Assembly (NCBI GenBank): GCA_041648175.1 | Contig: JBAZPO010000003.1 | Coordinates: forward strand, 186,001-250,000 | Length of the DNA stretch: 64,000 nucleotides | DNA from: Desulfobaccales bacterium | GTDB taxonomy: Bacteria; Desulfobacterota; Desulfobaccia; Desulfobaccales; 0-14-0-80-60-11 | Direction: 5' to 3' | In this document: positions 41,503-50,587 of the stretch, piece by piece | Numbering within the stretch: position 1 is the first letter of the stretch | Layout of the letters: every line of letters starts with the position of its first letter | Notes under the pieces: model-generated | Seen by the model: only the letters and a program-made list of their open reading frames with translations | The model's database searches: none | Told to the model about the DNA's origin: nothing | Made by a program: the position numbers and the translations under genes

Positions 41503-44271
41503 TCAATGGCTTCCGAGCCAGGTGAAAAACTTGCTCACCAGCTTATTGGCTAAGGTTCGTTCACCACCCGCTTGCAAGAAAATGGCTTCCTGCAAAGGCT
41601 TGAGCGCCGCTCGGGCCGCCTGCATGAATGCAGATTTGGATTTGTGGGTGAAATGGCTTTCGTCCATATAAGCCCCCGCCATGTATATCAGGTTGCCGAA
41701 ATAGTCATTCGCATCCAGTCCATAATGAGTGAAAAGGCTCAAGACCACAGGCACATTGAGCCAGGGGCGGTAAGGATTCCGATCCCCCACCAGGTTGATT
41801 TCAGGTTTTCCGAAAGCTTTCACCGCCAGTTCCATGTACTGGCTGATTTTCGGATCAAGGCCCATCTTGGTCGCTCCCACCCAATCCACGGCAACCAGAT
41901 TTTCACCGCCAACGATCGTTTCCGTAACATTCGGTTCAGGGTCGGCGAAAACCCCAAAGGGACCATCGGCGCTCAGATGGGCGTCGATAAGTCCGTAATG
42001 CACCGGGAAGGCCCGAAGATATTCCATCGTCGTGTGATAGATGTCTCTGCCGGTGTGATACTCCGAGAACTTGTCGGCCAGGGGCAGCGCGCCATAGATG
42101 TTCTTGAGGTTGAGGCTGTAATAAGCATAGGCGTGCGTCTTATTCTTGGCAAAAGAGATCCGGAAATCGGCATCCTTCCAGGTCAGCGGGACTGGATGGC
42201 GGCCCAGATAGCTCCCTAAATTTTGCTCCTCAAAGCGATCCTCGGTAAGGTCAACCAGCTTGTAGCCCGCGCTGCCATCAATGGCGTAGCCGAGATATTC
42301 GGCGACCTCCAGGACCCTGCGATTGTTAAAATACTGGCCATAGGTGCTTTGGGCCTCGACCACGGTCAGGTTGTCAAAGCCGCCTGAGGTTCTCAACATC
42401 TGCACCAAATGAGCCACCAACTCCGGATCAGTAAAGGTCGTGTGATCACTCTTGTTGTAGGAGAACATAAAGTTTGGCTTGATCACGATGGCAAATTCAG
42501 CTTTGGATTTTCCCGAGCCCTGCCAGGCAGCGTTTACCAAATCAAGAAAACCGGTAGTTTCAAGGACTGAATCCAGCGCATTTATTTTATTCGGATGCTT
42601 TATTGCAGCCACGGTAACTTTTTTGGTGGAGTTTTCCGCTTCCACCCGCATCAAATCCATGTCTTCTTCCATGGCCAGGCACGTCTCGCCTGAAGGATCC
42701 TGCACCAGGATAATGCGCCTCTGAAAAACAGCGGTAGGGAAATGGTCGTTGTTGACTTCCAAGAGAGGCGTCCCAAGTTTGATAAAAAGAGGGGCGCCGT
42801 TCCCTGAGGGGGCATCTTTGGGGCCAAGATCCTGGACACTTAAAGTGCCGCCGGCCATAAGCATCTCTTTGGAGGCGACACGTGAAATAAGAGCGCCCAG
42901 GAGGGCATCCACCTGGTCTTTCACCAGCCTTTGGCGAGCGGTGCGCAGAGAATTTGATTGGATCTGGACCCGGGCCAAGTGGTCCAGCGGCCGGACTGCA
43001 CAGATGTAGCCATACAGCATCGTGGGTTGTCTGATGTTTTTGAACGTGGATCTTTCGGCCTCGCCAAAAGTTTTCTCCGGCACCAGAAGGTATTCGGTTG
43101 TCTGGCCCCCTTGATTGATCGTCAAGGCGCCGGAATTTACCGTGACCGTATGGGGGGTAATGAATATCCCCAGCAAGTACTCCGACGGCAAGATACCCTG
43201 GATCACCCATTTCAAGCCTGTAGCGATCTGGGCCAAGACATTGTTGGCAATGGGAAAGGGAAAGGGAGTGACCTCATAAGATTTGGCCGTAAAGTTGATT
43301 GTGAAGTCCGCCTGACATTCAGTGAGCGATGCATCTTTAGCGCGCATATGGGAGAATCGGGTCGCATAGCCCTGGGGCAGTGCAAAGATGGGTCCTTGAT
43401 AGCGGTAGCTGCCATCTTTGACGTTAAGTTGCATCCCTGACAACACCCTATCGGTAATGCAGTATTTCTGGTAACCGCCGGCCTGGTGCCCAATGACCAG
43501 GAGGACATCCCAAAAGATTTCGTCGTCTCCCCAAGGGAAGCCCTTATCATGTTTGCCGGAGACCAGAAAAAATTCTTTTTCCGCGCCGTCTTGCACCACC
43601 TGGCCGGAAAGGATCAGGTTCTCATAATCGGTTTCATAGAGGGGATTAACGTCGCTGAGATAGGTCTTTCTGATCTCTCCCCAGGCGAAATCCAAGAAGG
43701 CAAGCTTGCCTTGGGCCTTTTTGTGCCACTTGTAAAACTCCCACCACTTAACCCCGGTCACCTCCATTGAATTAATGAGAGCGGGGGCATCATTGAGAGC
43801 AAAGTAGAGCTGCCCGGAACCATAGAGGGGCGCATGTTCATCAGGGCCGTCGTAGATAGTGGTAAAGAGGGTGGTTATATCTTCGACCAGGTCGAAGCCC
43901 GGGTCATCCTTGAGCCACTTTTCCCCCCGCAGGTAATATTTCTTGCGGTTTTTGGCCGTAAACCGAAAGGCATAGATCATTTGACGAATACCGGTGCCTG
44001 GATCGACGGAAAACAATTTAAAGAAACCGTCTTCCATGGGGAACGTACCGCCGAGGGCGTCGAAGGAAACCGTACCTTCCAGGCGGGCTCGATGGTCGCC
44101 GAGTTGCATGAAAGGATCCAAATCCTCAATGATGATCTGCGCGTCAAAGTGTAAGGGAGTGTTTTGTTGTTGACCGGAAACCCTGCCCTCCACATATTCC
44201 TTGGCGCCGATGCCGATCCAACCTGACATAGTTTCGTCGAATTTCAAGCCAAGACCTTGTAAGCTGCTCAT
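41503..44271 (-). CDS. GMC-oxidase-associated domain fused to DUF362
   Basis: 922 residues of unusual architecture. The N-terminal part (about 10-145) resembles the extra domain found in cholesterol-oxidase-like GMC proteins: FDETMSGWIGIG, RARLEGTVSF, GEKWLKDDPG and LVEDITTLFTTIYDG. A middle part (about 150-540) is unassigned, beta-rich. DUF362 covers about 550-870 (IVIKPNFMFSYNK, FRISFAKNKTHAYAYYSLNLKNIYGALP, VAVDWVGATKMGL). No ferredoxin CxxC clusters, no FAD motif and no signal peptide. AGAAGGAG lies just before the ATG. It follows the fadL-like gene on the same strand, 147 bases away, suggesting a hydrophobic substrate. Function unknown. Confidence 0.75.
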   Translation of the reverse strand: MSSLQGLGLKFDETMSGWIGIGAKEYVEGRVSGQQQNTPLHFDAQIIIEDLDPFMQLGDHRARLEGTVSFDALGGTFPMEDGFFKLFSVDPGTGIRQMIYAFRFTAKNRKKYYLRGEKWLKDDPGFDLVEDITTLFTTIYDGPDEHAPLYGSGQLYFALNDAPALINSMEVTGVKWWEFYKWHKKAQGKLAFLDFAWGEIRKTYLSDVNPLYETDYENLILSGQVVQDGAEKEFFLVSGKHDKGFPWGDDEIFWDVLLVIGHQAGGYQKYCITDRVLSGMQLNVKDGSYRYQGPIFALPQGYATRFSHMRAKDASLTECQADFTINFTAKSYEVTPFPFPIANNVLAQIATGLKWVIQGILPSEYLLGIFITPHTVTVNSGALTINQGGQTTEYLLVPEKTFGEAERSTFKNIRQPTMLYGYICAVRPLDHLARVQIQSNSLRTARQRLVKDQVDALLGALISRVASKEMLMAGGTLSVQDLGPKDAPSGNGAPLFIKLGTPLLEVNNDHFPTAVFQRRIILVQDPSGETCLAMEEDMDLMRVEAENSTKKVTVAAIKHPNKINALDSVLETTGFLDLVNAAWQGSGKSKAEFAIVIKPNFMFSYNKSDHTTFTDPELVAHLVQMLRTSGGFDNLTVVEAQSTYGQYFNNRRVLEVAEYLGYAIDGSAGYKLVDLTEDRFEEQNLGSYLGRHPVPLTWKDADFRISFAKNKTHAYAYYSLNLKNIYGALPLADKFSEYHTGRDIYHTTMEYLRAFPVHYGLIDAHLSADGPFGVFADPEPNVTETIVGGENLVAVDWVGATKMGLDPKISQYMELAVKAFGKPEINLVGDRNPYRPWLNVPVVLSLFTHYGLDANDYFGNLIYMAGAYMDESHFTHKSKSAFMQAARAALKPLQEAIFLQAGGERTLANKLVSKFFTWLGSH

Positions 44272-44418
44272 CGGAGTCTCCTTCTGGCAATCATCAAGCG
44301 AGCCTGCGCTTGGATAACTGACACCAGCGCGTTATTGGGTTCCCTTTACGGGTATTATCACTGCCTTCAACCGCGCAGCGCCAGTTCCATCCAACAATTC
44401 CTGCCGCCATGGCGCTGT

Positions 44419-45642
44419 CTAGAACTTATACCCCACACTCATGACAACCACGTGCGACAGCCTGCCCTGAAAGTCCGAGGGCAGCACCCCGGTGGCCCGG
44501 GAGTTGTCAACGGGGCGGTCCATCATGAGGACCATGGTATAGGCCAGGTCCAAGGTCATGGCGCGCCAATGGAATCCGGTGCCGCAGGAAAAATTATGAC
44601 GCCGGTCGGTGGAGGGCACGAGGTAATCGGCGAATCTATCCGGCATGGGCTCGTTCTCAAAGGCATAGCCGGCCCTTAGATCCAACCACGTAAGGGCCTT
44701 ATATTCCACGCCCAATTGGCCCCGCCAGGTATTATGCCATTCTTTCGGTTCGGATAACGTGCCGAGAGCATTGCTAAATTTGATGTCTAACCGTTTAAAC
44801 AAATCCCAGTGAGTCCAGATGATTCCGCCTTCCACCGATAATTGTTTCAGAGGCTGAACCATAATTCCGGCAAAAACCATGTCTGGCAGGATGATGCTGC
44901 CGCTGGCGTCACCGTCGAAGGTGTTTAAGGGACGGAAACGCGCCTTGCCGTTTACTTGCTGCCTCACCTGGCTGCGATAAGAGACGCCGACAGAGAGATA
45001 ATCCAGCGGTTTGAGCAGCAGGCCGAGATTAAATCCGAGACCCCAACTGCCTCCCTGCAAGTCAAGAGCTTGGGGACCCAGGAGGGGTAGTGGGAGGACT
45101 CGTTTCAGATTCAAAGAAAAATACATAATGTCCAGGCCCGCACCCACGGCAAGGTAATCAGTCACTTTCACTGCTATGGTTGGATTGAGGTTCAGGGTTT
45201 GGATGGTTGCCTTGATGAGGTTAGCGCTTCCGGGCCAGTTGGCGTTATATTGGATCCCCAGGCCGAAGGGGGAGTTCAGACCCAACCCCAACCACACCCG
45301 TTCGCCAACCTGGTAGGAAGCAAAAAAATGCGGTGCGAAAGACACGCGGCTTTGCATCAGGTTGGGCGTGGCCACGGGGCCAAGATGAGTGACGATTTCA
45401 ACCCGGGGGATGAAGGTGGTGAAACCGCACATTATCTGAATTTTCGGAAGTTGGACAAGGCCCGCAGGGTTGTAGAAAATAGCGGAAAGGTCATCGGCTC
45501 GGGCGACCACGGCACCTGCCAGTGAGCTACTGCGGGCGCCGGCCTCATAAAGGGCAAACCCCGAACCAAACCCTTGTCCGGTTCCCACCAATAACCATCC
45601 CAGGCCCGCCACCAGGATGCACCACCTGCTCTTGCTCCCCAT
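44419..45642 (-). CDS. FadL/OmpP1/TodX-type outer-membrane transporter
   Basis: 407 residues. Signal peptide at 1-24 (WCILVAGLGWLLVGTGQGFGSG), then the family hallmark NPA in DLSAIFYNPAGLVQLP and many amphipathic beta strands ending in an aromatic residue (VVVMSVGYKF at the C-terminus), as expected of a 14-strand barrel. Carries hydrophobic compounds such as long-chain fatty acids or aromatics across the outer membrane. ATG at 45642 is preceded by TTTTGGGAGGTCGGT, an excellent site. Probably co-transcribed with the DUF362 fusion downstream. A GC-rich leader of about 270 bases precedes it on this strand. Confidence 0.92.
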   Translation of the reverse strand: MGSKSRWCILVAGLGWLLVGTGQGFGSGFALYEAGARSSSLAGAVVARADDLSAIFYNPAGLVQLPKIQIMCGFTTFIPRVEIVTHLGPVATPNLMQSRVSFAPHFFASYQVGERVWLGLGLNSPFGLGIQYNANWPGSANLIKATIQTLNLNPTIAVKVTDYLAVGAGLDIMYFSLNLKRVLPLPLLGPQALDLQGGSWGLGFNLGLLLKPLDYLSVGVSYRSQVRQQVNGKARFRPLNTFDGDASGSIILPDMVFAGIMVQPLKQLSVEGGIIWTHWDLFKRLDIKFSNALGTLSEPKEWHNTWRGQLGVEYKALTWLDLRAGYAFENEPMPDRFADYLVPSTDRRHNFSCGTGFHWRAMTLDLAYTMVLMMDRPVDNSRATGVLPSDFQGRLSHVVVMSVGYKF

Positions 45643-45659
45643 ACCGACCTCCCAAAAGG

Positions 45660-45860
45660 TGATGGGACCGGTATCCGGACCGGGTTAATCAGGTTGTGCA
45701 AGCCCCTCGGCTTGCTGACCCAGGTCCGATGTGAGTGTCCGCAGACGGAAAGGTTTCTTACAGGTTGCTCCCGCGCCGGCTCACTGGCCAGGAAGGTTGC
45801 CCCTGTCGCGGCAGCGGGAACGCCACCGTGGTCATGAGCCCCGGCCAGGAAGGACAGCTT
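45660..45860 (-). ncRNA. Candidate structured 5-prime leader of fadL-like gene
   Basis: About 200 GC-rich bases with nested complementary arms just upstream of the fadL-like start. Pairs include 45677-45685 with 45718-45727 (9 pairs, one bulge) enclosing a perfect 7-bp hairpin (45698-45704 / 45709-45715), 45770-45774 with 45814-45818, 45778-45783 with 45835-45840, and 45760-45764 with 45802-45806. The last three sets partly interleave, so alternative folds are possible. It matches no riboswitch class I can recognise (cobalamin, TPP and c-di-GMP-I core motifs are absent). Could be an attenuator or unrecognised riboswitch. Confidence 0.35.
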
Positions 45861-45922
45861 TACTCCTAACCAATTTTTTGGTCGTAGTGGCCTCTTACCA
45901 GTCAGCCTTACTTAGGGTCTAC

Positions 45923-45951
45923 ATCATAACACAATTTCTTTCCTATCGCAA
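45923..45951 (-). promoter_or_regulatory. Candidate sigma-70-like promoter for fadL-like operon
   Basis: On the minus strand TTGCGA (45951-45946) and TATGAT (45928-45923) are separated by 17 bases, 4/6 and 5/6 matches to consensus. Transcription from here would place the whole structured leader in the 5-prime region of the fadL-like mRNA. Confidence 0.35.
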
Positions 45952-46235
45952 TTAAACATTATAATCATAAAGATAATTTACAGATAATATTGATTGTCTT
46001 TTATGGAAAAGGAATTTATTACGAAATATTGGAGCCCCCTTAGCGAATTAGCTACCGATACAATGGTCTGTCATTGACATTTTACGGTAATGATATTAAA
46101 TTTTAGAGTAGTGCTTCTTCCTTTCCATCCAGGGGGTCGAGAAGTGAGGCCTCGCGTGGATAGCTCCCCAATCAGCAGGGTAAGGTGCGGCTTGCCGCCT
46201 TCGTTTACCCGCACGCCGCAATATAAAGCACAGTC
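45952..46235. other. AT-rich intergenic stretch before the cyclase gene
   Basis: Divergent intergenic region. The left part is AT-rich with TATAAT-like hexamers in both orientations near 45958-45965; the right part is GC-rich and leads to the cyclase start. No gene, repeat or terminator recognised. The cyclase promoter is probably here but no good -35/-10 pair was found on the plus strand. Confidence 0.4.
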
Positions 46236-49200
46236 ATGAATTGCCCGGACTGCCAGAGCCCCATTGAGGAGACCCAGAAATTTTGCCGGACCTGCGGGGC
46301 TAAACTGCGCCTGAATTGTTCCGGCTGTGGGAGCCCTCTCCGCCCGAGTGACAGATTCTGTGCTGAATGCGGGCTTGCCCTTGAGACCGGCAAAAAGGCG
46401 GCGAGGAAAAGAGAGAAGATCACCAGCGAACGCAAATATATTACGGTGCTCTTCGCCGACATCTCGGGCTATACCACCTTGTCGGAACGCCTGGACCCCG
46501 AGGAAGTCAAAGACCTGGTTGCTCTTATAATCGGCGAGATTGCCAAGGTGGTAATCAAGTACACAGGTCACATCGAGAAGTTCGCCGGGGATCAAGTGAT
46601 GGCTCTCTTTGGGGCGCCCCTGGCCCACGAAGACGATCCGGTGCGGGCGGTCAAAACCGCCAGCGAGATTCACGAAGTGGTGCGAGGCATCAGCCCGCAA
46701 GTCCAGGAAACCATCGGACAGCCCCTGGCGGTGCATATCGGCATCAATACCGGTCTTGCGGTAACGGGCAAATTTGACTTCATGAAGTCGACGCACCAGA
46801 TTGCCGGGGATACCGTCAACGTCGCCTCCCGTTTATGCACCCTGGCCAAATCAGGCGAAACCTTGGTCGGCCACACCACCTATAATCAGGCGGAAGGCTT
46901 TTTCTCTTTCGATCCCCTGGAACTGGTCCAGGTGAAAGGCAAGACCAAGCCGGTCCAGGCCTACAGGCTCCTGTCGCCCAAAGAATTGCCCAGCAAAACG
47001 CGGCATCTAGCCGGACACCGGTCGGCCCTGATCGGGCGCCAAAAGGAAATGGCGGTCCTGGCCCAGGCGATGGCCAAGCTCCGGGAGGGCCAGGGCTCCG
47101 TGATCGCCATTTGTGGTGAGGCGGGAACCGGAAAGAGCCGGCTCCTTGAGGAATTCCAGGCTACTCTGGACTTAAAGAAAATCAGGTGGCTGGAAGGGCA
47201 TGCCTATGCCTATACCCAGAACATTTCTTATTATCCCCTCATCAATCTGATAAAGCGCGAGTTGGCCATAGAAAAAGGCGACACTCCCGGCCGGGTGGCG
47301 GCCAAACTTGAAGCCCGCCTGCAAGAACTCGGTTTGCAGGAAGATGTGGCGCCATACATCGGCGGCCTCCTGTCCCTCGATTATCCCGAAGTGGTAGGAA
47401 TGAGCCCCGAATTTTGGAAGTCCCGCCTCCATCGGGCGATCGTTTCTACCTTGCAGGCTCAGGCTAAACAGGCCCCGCTGGTCGTCTGTTTTGAAGACCT
47501 GCAGTGGGCGGACTCCACCTTTCTAAATTTTCTTCGCCTCCTGGTCAGAGAATCTGCGCCCGCAGTTTTCCTTTGTACGTATCGGCCTCCCTTCAAGATT
47601 TTCAATGAAGAGGAGATCAGTAAGATGGGGGAGTCGTATCGGGAAATCCAACTCCAGGACCTCACTACGGCTGAGATTGAAGCAATGCTGGCCTCCATAC
47701 TGCAAACCGCTGCCGTCCCGGAAGACCTACAGCGCTTTGTCCAGGAGAAGGTGGGGACCAATCCTTTTTATCTGGAAGAAATGGTCAATTCCTTGATCGA
47801 ATCCGGAATTATGCATTTCGATGACGGCGCTTGGCGACTTACCGGAAGCCTGGACAAAGCCGATATTCCTTCGACCATCCACGCGATCATTTCGGGTAGA
47901 ATTGACCGGTTGGACGAAGCGGCCAAACATCTGCTCCAGGAAGCTTCGGTCATTGGCAGAACGGTCCCTTATGAGGCTCTCAAGAACATTACCCGACATG
48001 CCGATAGCCTCGATGAACTTTTAGAAAGATTGGAAGCTCTCGACTTGCTACGGAGAACTTCTCAATTAGAACCAAAATATGTTTTTAAGCACGCTTTGAT
48101 CCAGGATGTGGTTTATAACAGCCTGCTCAAAAAAGATCGGCAGGCCATGCATCGGCGCATCGGCTTACGGATCGAGCAGGTGATGGGCGATAGGCTTCCG
48201 GAATTCTATGAAACTCTGGCTTTCCATTTCCGGCATAGTGAACTCTCCCAAAAAGCTGTGCATTATTTAAGAGAGTCAGGCAGGAAAAGCCTGAAGAAAT
48301 ATGCAGTTCAAGAGTCCCATCAATATTACCAAAGAGCCTTCCAGATTCTAGGAAAAATCCTGGGTGACTCTGAGGAAGAAAAATGGCTGCTTATCGACTT
48401 TCTCAACGAGTGGGCCCAGATATTTTATTACCGTGCGGATTTCAAAGGTTTCACCAAACTATTCCTTGAACACCAGGAAATGGCCGAGTCCCTCTCTGAT
48501 AAGGCGCTTCTGGGAATCTTTTATGGCTGGCTCTGTATTACCCTGTTCTGTGCCGGTAAGGTGAAAGAATCATACAAGTACGGTATCAAGGCCTTGGAAT
48601 TGGGCCAGGAGACCGGGAGTAATACCGCCATTGGCCTGGCTTACGCCAATCTCACCTGGTGCTGCTGCGAACTGAAATTGCTGGACCAGGGCATTCACTA
48701 TGGCGAGGAGGTTCTGACCAAGGATAGCGATTTGGAACCCATGGCCTATTTTTCCTCCCTCGGTGGCTTGGGAATGATCCGCCTGTTTCAGGGGGATAGC
48801 CAAAAAAACCTTGAGATCGGCAGAATTCTTCGGGAATTCGGCGAAAGCCACTCAGATCTGCGCAGCACCGTTGTGGGCTGCATATGCACGAGCTACGCCC
48901 ATTACACGGCCGGGGATTTTCCCCAGGCGGTGGAATGGGGCCAAAAGGCGGTTGAGCTTTCCAATGATCCGATATTTAATGTGTGGCCTAAGATGGTCCT
49001 CGCCACTTACGCCGTCCAAACCGATCAATTCCAGGAAGCGGATGAGATCCTCCGGGAGATCATCCCATTCTGCCGGCATCTTGGCATGGACTACGTCCTA
49101 ACCCATGCCCAGGCATTACACGGGGTGGTGCTGATCGCCACAGGCCGATTTTCCCAGGGACTGAAAATAATCAAAGCAATGCTTGAGGTACTCACGGATC

Positions 49201-49571
49201 AAGGAAGATTATTCACTCGCTATCTCTTGGAAGTCAGTTTGGCCGAGATTTATTTCCAGATGGCGACCAGTGCCCGGCGCCTCGGGCTTTGGGCCACCGT
49301 CAAAAACTTGGGGTTTATTCTGAAAGAGTTACCTTTTGTTAAACGCAAGGCGCAAGCTTGCTTGACCCAGGTCATCCAGGTCGGCAAGGAGGTGGGGGCC
49401 AAGGGGTTTGTGCAAGGTCATGCCTGGCTCAATCTGGGACTCCTACACCACCAAAACGGCAGGCAGGAGCTGGCTAAGGAATGCCTGGGTGAAGCTCAAG
49501 GGATCTTGGCCCAGTGCAACTCAGCAATGAGTTCCCAACAGATTCAGCAGGCCTTGGCAGCCATGCGTTAA
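46236..49571 (+). CDS. Zinc-ribbon / class III adenylate cyclase / AAA / TPR signalling protein
   Basis: 1111 residues. Two zinc ribbons (CPDC...CRTCG, 3-21; CSGCG...CAECG, 28-46), then a class III nucleotide cyclase domain (about 62-240) with metal Asp75 (FADISGYT) and Asp119 (FAGDQVMALFG) and the GDTVNVASRL segment, so it looks catalytically competent. An AAA/STAND-type ATPase follows (about 260-560; Walker A GEAGTGKS 294-301, Walker B VVCFEDLQWAD), and the rest is TPR-like helical repeats (about 600-1111). Cytoplasmic, with cyclase output presumably gated by ATPase/TPR sensing. The pattern is known from cyclase-AAA-TPR proteins in deltaproteobacteria and mycobacteria. The start has no clear ribosome site. 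Confidence 0.9.
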   Translation: MNCPDCQSPIEETQKFCRTCGAKLRLNCSGCGSPLRPSDRFCAECGLALETGKKAARKREKITSERKYITVLFADISGYTTLSERLDPEEVKDLVALIIGEIAKVVIKYTGHIEKFAGDQVMALFGAPLAHEDDPVRAVKTASEIHEVVRGISPQVQETIGQPLAVHIGINTGLAVTGKFDFMKSTHQIAGDTVNVASRLCTLAKSGETLVGHTTYNQAEGFFSFDPLELVQVKGKTKPVQAYRLLSPKELPSKTRHLAGHRSALIGRQKEMAVLAQAMAKLREGQGSVIAICGEAGTGKSRLLEEFQATLDLKKIRWLEGHAYAYTQNISYYPLINLIKRELAIEKGDTPGRVAAKLEARLQELGLQEDVAPYIGGLLSLDYPEVVGMSPEFWKSRLHRAIVSTLQAQAKQAPLVVCFEDLQWADSTFLNFLRLLVRESAPAVFLCTYRPPFKIFNEEEISKMGESYREIQLQDLTTAEIEAMLASILQTAAVPEDLQRFVQEKVGTNPFYLEEMVNSLIESGIMHFDDGAWRLTGSLDKADIPSTIHAIISGRIDRLDEAAKHLLQEASVIGRTVPYEALKNITRHADSLDELLERLEALDLLRRTSQLEPKYVFKHALIQDVVYNSLLKKDRQAMHRRIGLRIEQVMGDRLPEFYETLAFHFRHSELSQKAVHYLRESGRKSLKKYAVQESHQYYQRAFQILGKILGDSEEEKWLLIDFLNEWAQIFYYRADFKGFTKLFLEHQEMAESLSDKALLGIFYGWLCITLFCAGKVKESYKYGIKALELGQETGSNTAIGLAYANLTWCCCELKLLDQGIHYGEEVLTKDSDLEPMAYFSSLGGLGMIRLFQGDSQKNLEIGRILREFGESHSDLRSTVVGCICTSYAHYTAGDFPQAVEWGQKAVELSNDPIFNVWPKMVLATYAVQTDQFQEADEILREIIPFCRHLGMDYVLTHAQALHGVVLIATGRFSQGLKIIKAMLEVLTDQGRLFTRYLLEVSLAEIYFQMATSARRLGLWATVKNLGFILKELPFVKRKAQACLTQVIQVGKEVGAKGFVQGHAWLNLGLLHHQNGRQELAKECLGEAQGILAQCNSAMSSQQIQQALAAMR

Positions 49572-49913
49572 ATGACCCCGTCATCCGTACGTGCTATTGA
49601 CACTACCTCAGCAATTATTTGACAAGACGGAAATATTTTATAAAATTTAAGAAGTAACCTTGTGTAGCAGACCCTTTAAGCCTTTCTAAGCGGGGACGCT
49701 TGTGGTCGTTCCCTTTATTTTTTCCGGCAGCGCCTCTGCCGACCATGGACAGGATTTTTGGAGGTTACCGTTCCATGCGAGTACGAGGCCAGGTCAAGCG
49801 GTTGACCCGCCGGTGAGGCAAGCCGCCTTGAAAGCAGGGGCCGCTTCATTTACCATCAAGTCAATAACGCGGCAGGGAAAATTTATCTCTGCCCCAGACC
49901 ATTAGGAGAAGTT
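49572..49913 (+). promoter_or_regulatory. Upstream region of slyD with sigma-70-like promoter at 49619-49646
   Basis: TTGACA (49619-49624, 6/6) and TAAAAT (49641-49646, 5/6) are 16 bases apart. The ~270-base leader to the slyD start also contains a short frame (49702-49905) without a convincing domain or ribosome site. No terminator hairpin for the cyclase gene is obvious. Confidence 0.45.
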
Positions 49914-50414
49914 ATGAGCAAAGTTAAGAATGGCGATTTCGTCCAATTGCACTACACCGGCACTCTGGAAGACGGTTCGGTATTTGACAGCAGTGAAGGC
50001 CGCAACCCCCTGGAGTTTCAGGTGGGCGGCGGGGGGATCATCCAGGGCTTTAATGATGCGGTCATGGACATGGCCCTGGAGGAAGAAAAGAAAGTGGTTC
50101 TGAGCCCGGACCAGGCGTATGGCGATCCCAAGGAGGATCTCAAACGTGAGTTCCCCGCTACGATGTTGGAGGGCAATCCGGTTGAAGTGGGCCAGCAGCT
50201 GCGGTTTTCCAGCCCCCACGGCCCCGTGTCCGGCACGGTATTGAGCATTGAGCCCGATAAATTCACGGTGGACTTCAACCATCCTCTGGCAGGGCAGACG
50301 CTGCAGTTCATGATCAAAATCGTGGGCATCAGCGATGCCCCCACCCAGCAACAGGGCGGGTGCTCCTGCAGCACTCCTTCCTCCTGCTCCTCTGGCTGCG
50401 ACTCCTGCGGCTAA
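49914..50414 (+). CDS. slyD: FKBP-type peptidyl-prolyl isomerase, SlyD-like with Cys-rich tail
   Basis: 166 residues. FKBP core: KNGDFVQLHYTGTLEDGSVFDSSEGRNPLEFQVGGGGIIQGF, an insert-in-flap domain (about 65-120) and the return strand TLQFMIKIVGI. Catalyses proline isomerisation and acts as a chaperone in the cytoplasm. The last 19 residues (GGCSCSTPSSCSSGCDSCG) hold five Cys, like the metal-binding tails of SlyD used in nickel-enzyme maturation; His are absent here. ATG at 49914 follows TTAGGAGAAGTT, a strong site. Promoter upstream and an intrinsic terminator downstream make it monocistronic. Confidence 0.93.
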   Translation: MSKVKNGDFVQLHYTGTLEDGSVFDSSEGRNPLEFQVGGGGIIQGFNDAVMDMALEEEKKVVLSPDQAYGDPKEDLKREFPATMLEGNPVEVGQQLRFSSPHGPVSGTVLSIEPDKFTVDFNHPLAGQTLQFMIKIVGISDAPTQQQGGCSCSTPSSCSSGCDSCG

Positions 50415-50437
50415 CTTAGCTGGACACAACATATAAG

Positions 50438-50474
50438 GGGATGGCGCGGGTTAGCCTAGCGCCATCCCTTTTTT
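50438..50474 (+). terminator. Intrinsic terminator of slyD
   Basis: Perfect 10-bp stem GGGATGGCGC (50438-50447) / GCGCCATCCC (50459-50468) with an 11-base loop, followed by six T (50469-50474). Confidence 0.9.
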
Positions 50475-50516
50475 ATTGCGCCGCCAGGGGATAGGGGTTT
50501 AAGCCTGGGGAAGCAA

Positions 50517-50563
50517 TTTAAAAACACCGCCTTCTCCGGGGGGATGGGAGAGAAGGCGGTGTT
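50517..50563 (-). terminator. Intrinsic terminator of the minus-strand envelope-stress operon
   Basis: 14-bp perfect stem between 50523-50536 and 50550-50563 with a 13-base loop. On the minus strand the stem ends in TTTTTAAATT, so it terminates the Gly/Gln-rich protein gene reading toward slyD. Together with the slyD terminator it forms a convergent pair. Confidence 0.85.
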
Positions 50564-50587
50564 GCAGTTACAGCGTCAGGTTTGGGT

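Noticed and set aside
45660..45860. Cobalamin, TPP or c-di-GMP-I riboswitch
   Set aside because: Some short blocks look similar, but the conserved cores (for example GCAAACC with its receptor, the B12 box, the CUGAGA motif) are absent.
49702..49905. 67-codon frame upstream of slyD
   Set aside because: Weak composition, no ribosome site, overlaps the leader of slyD.
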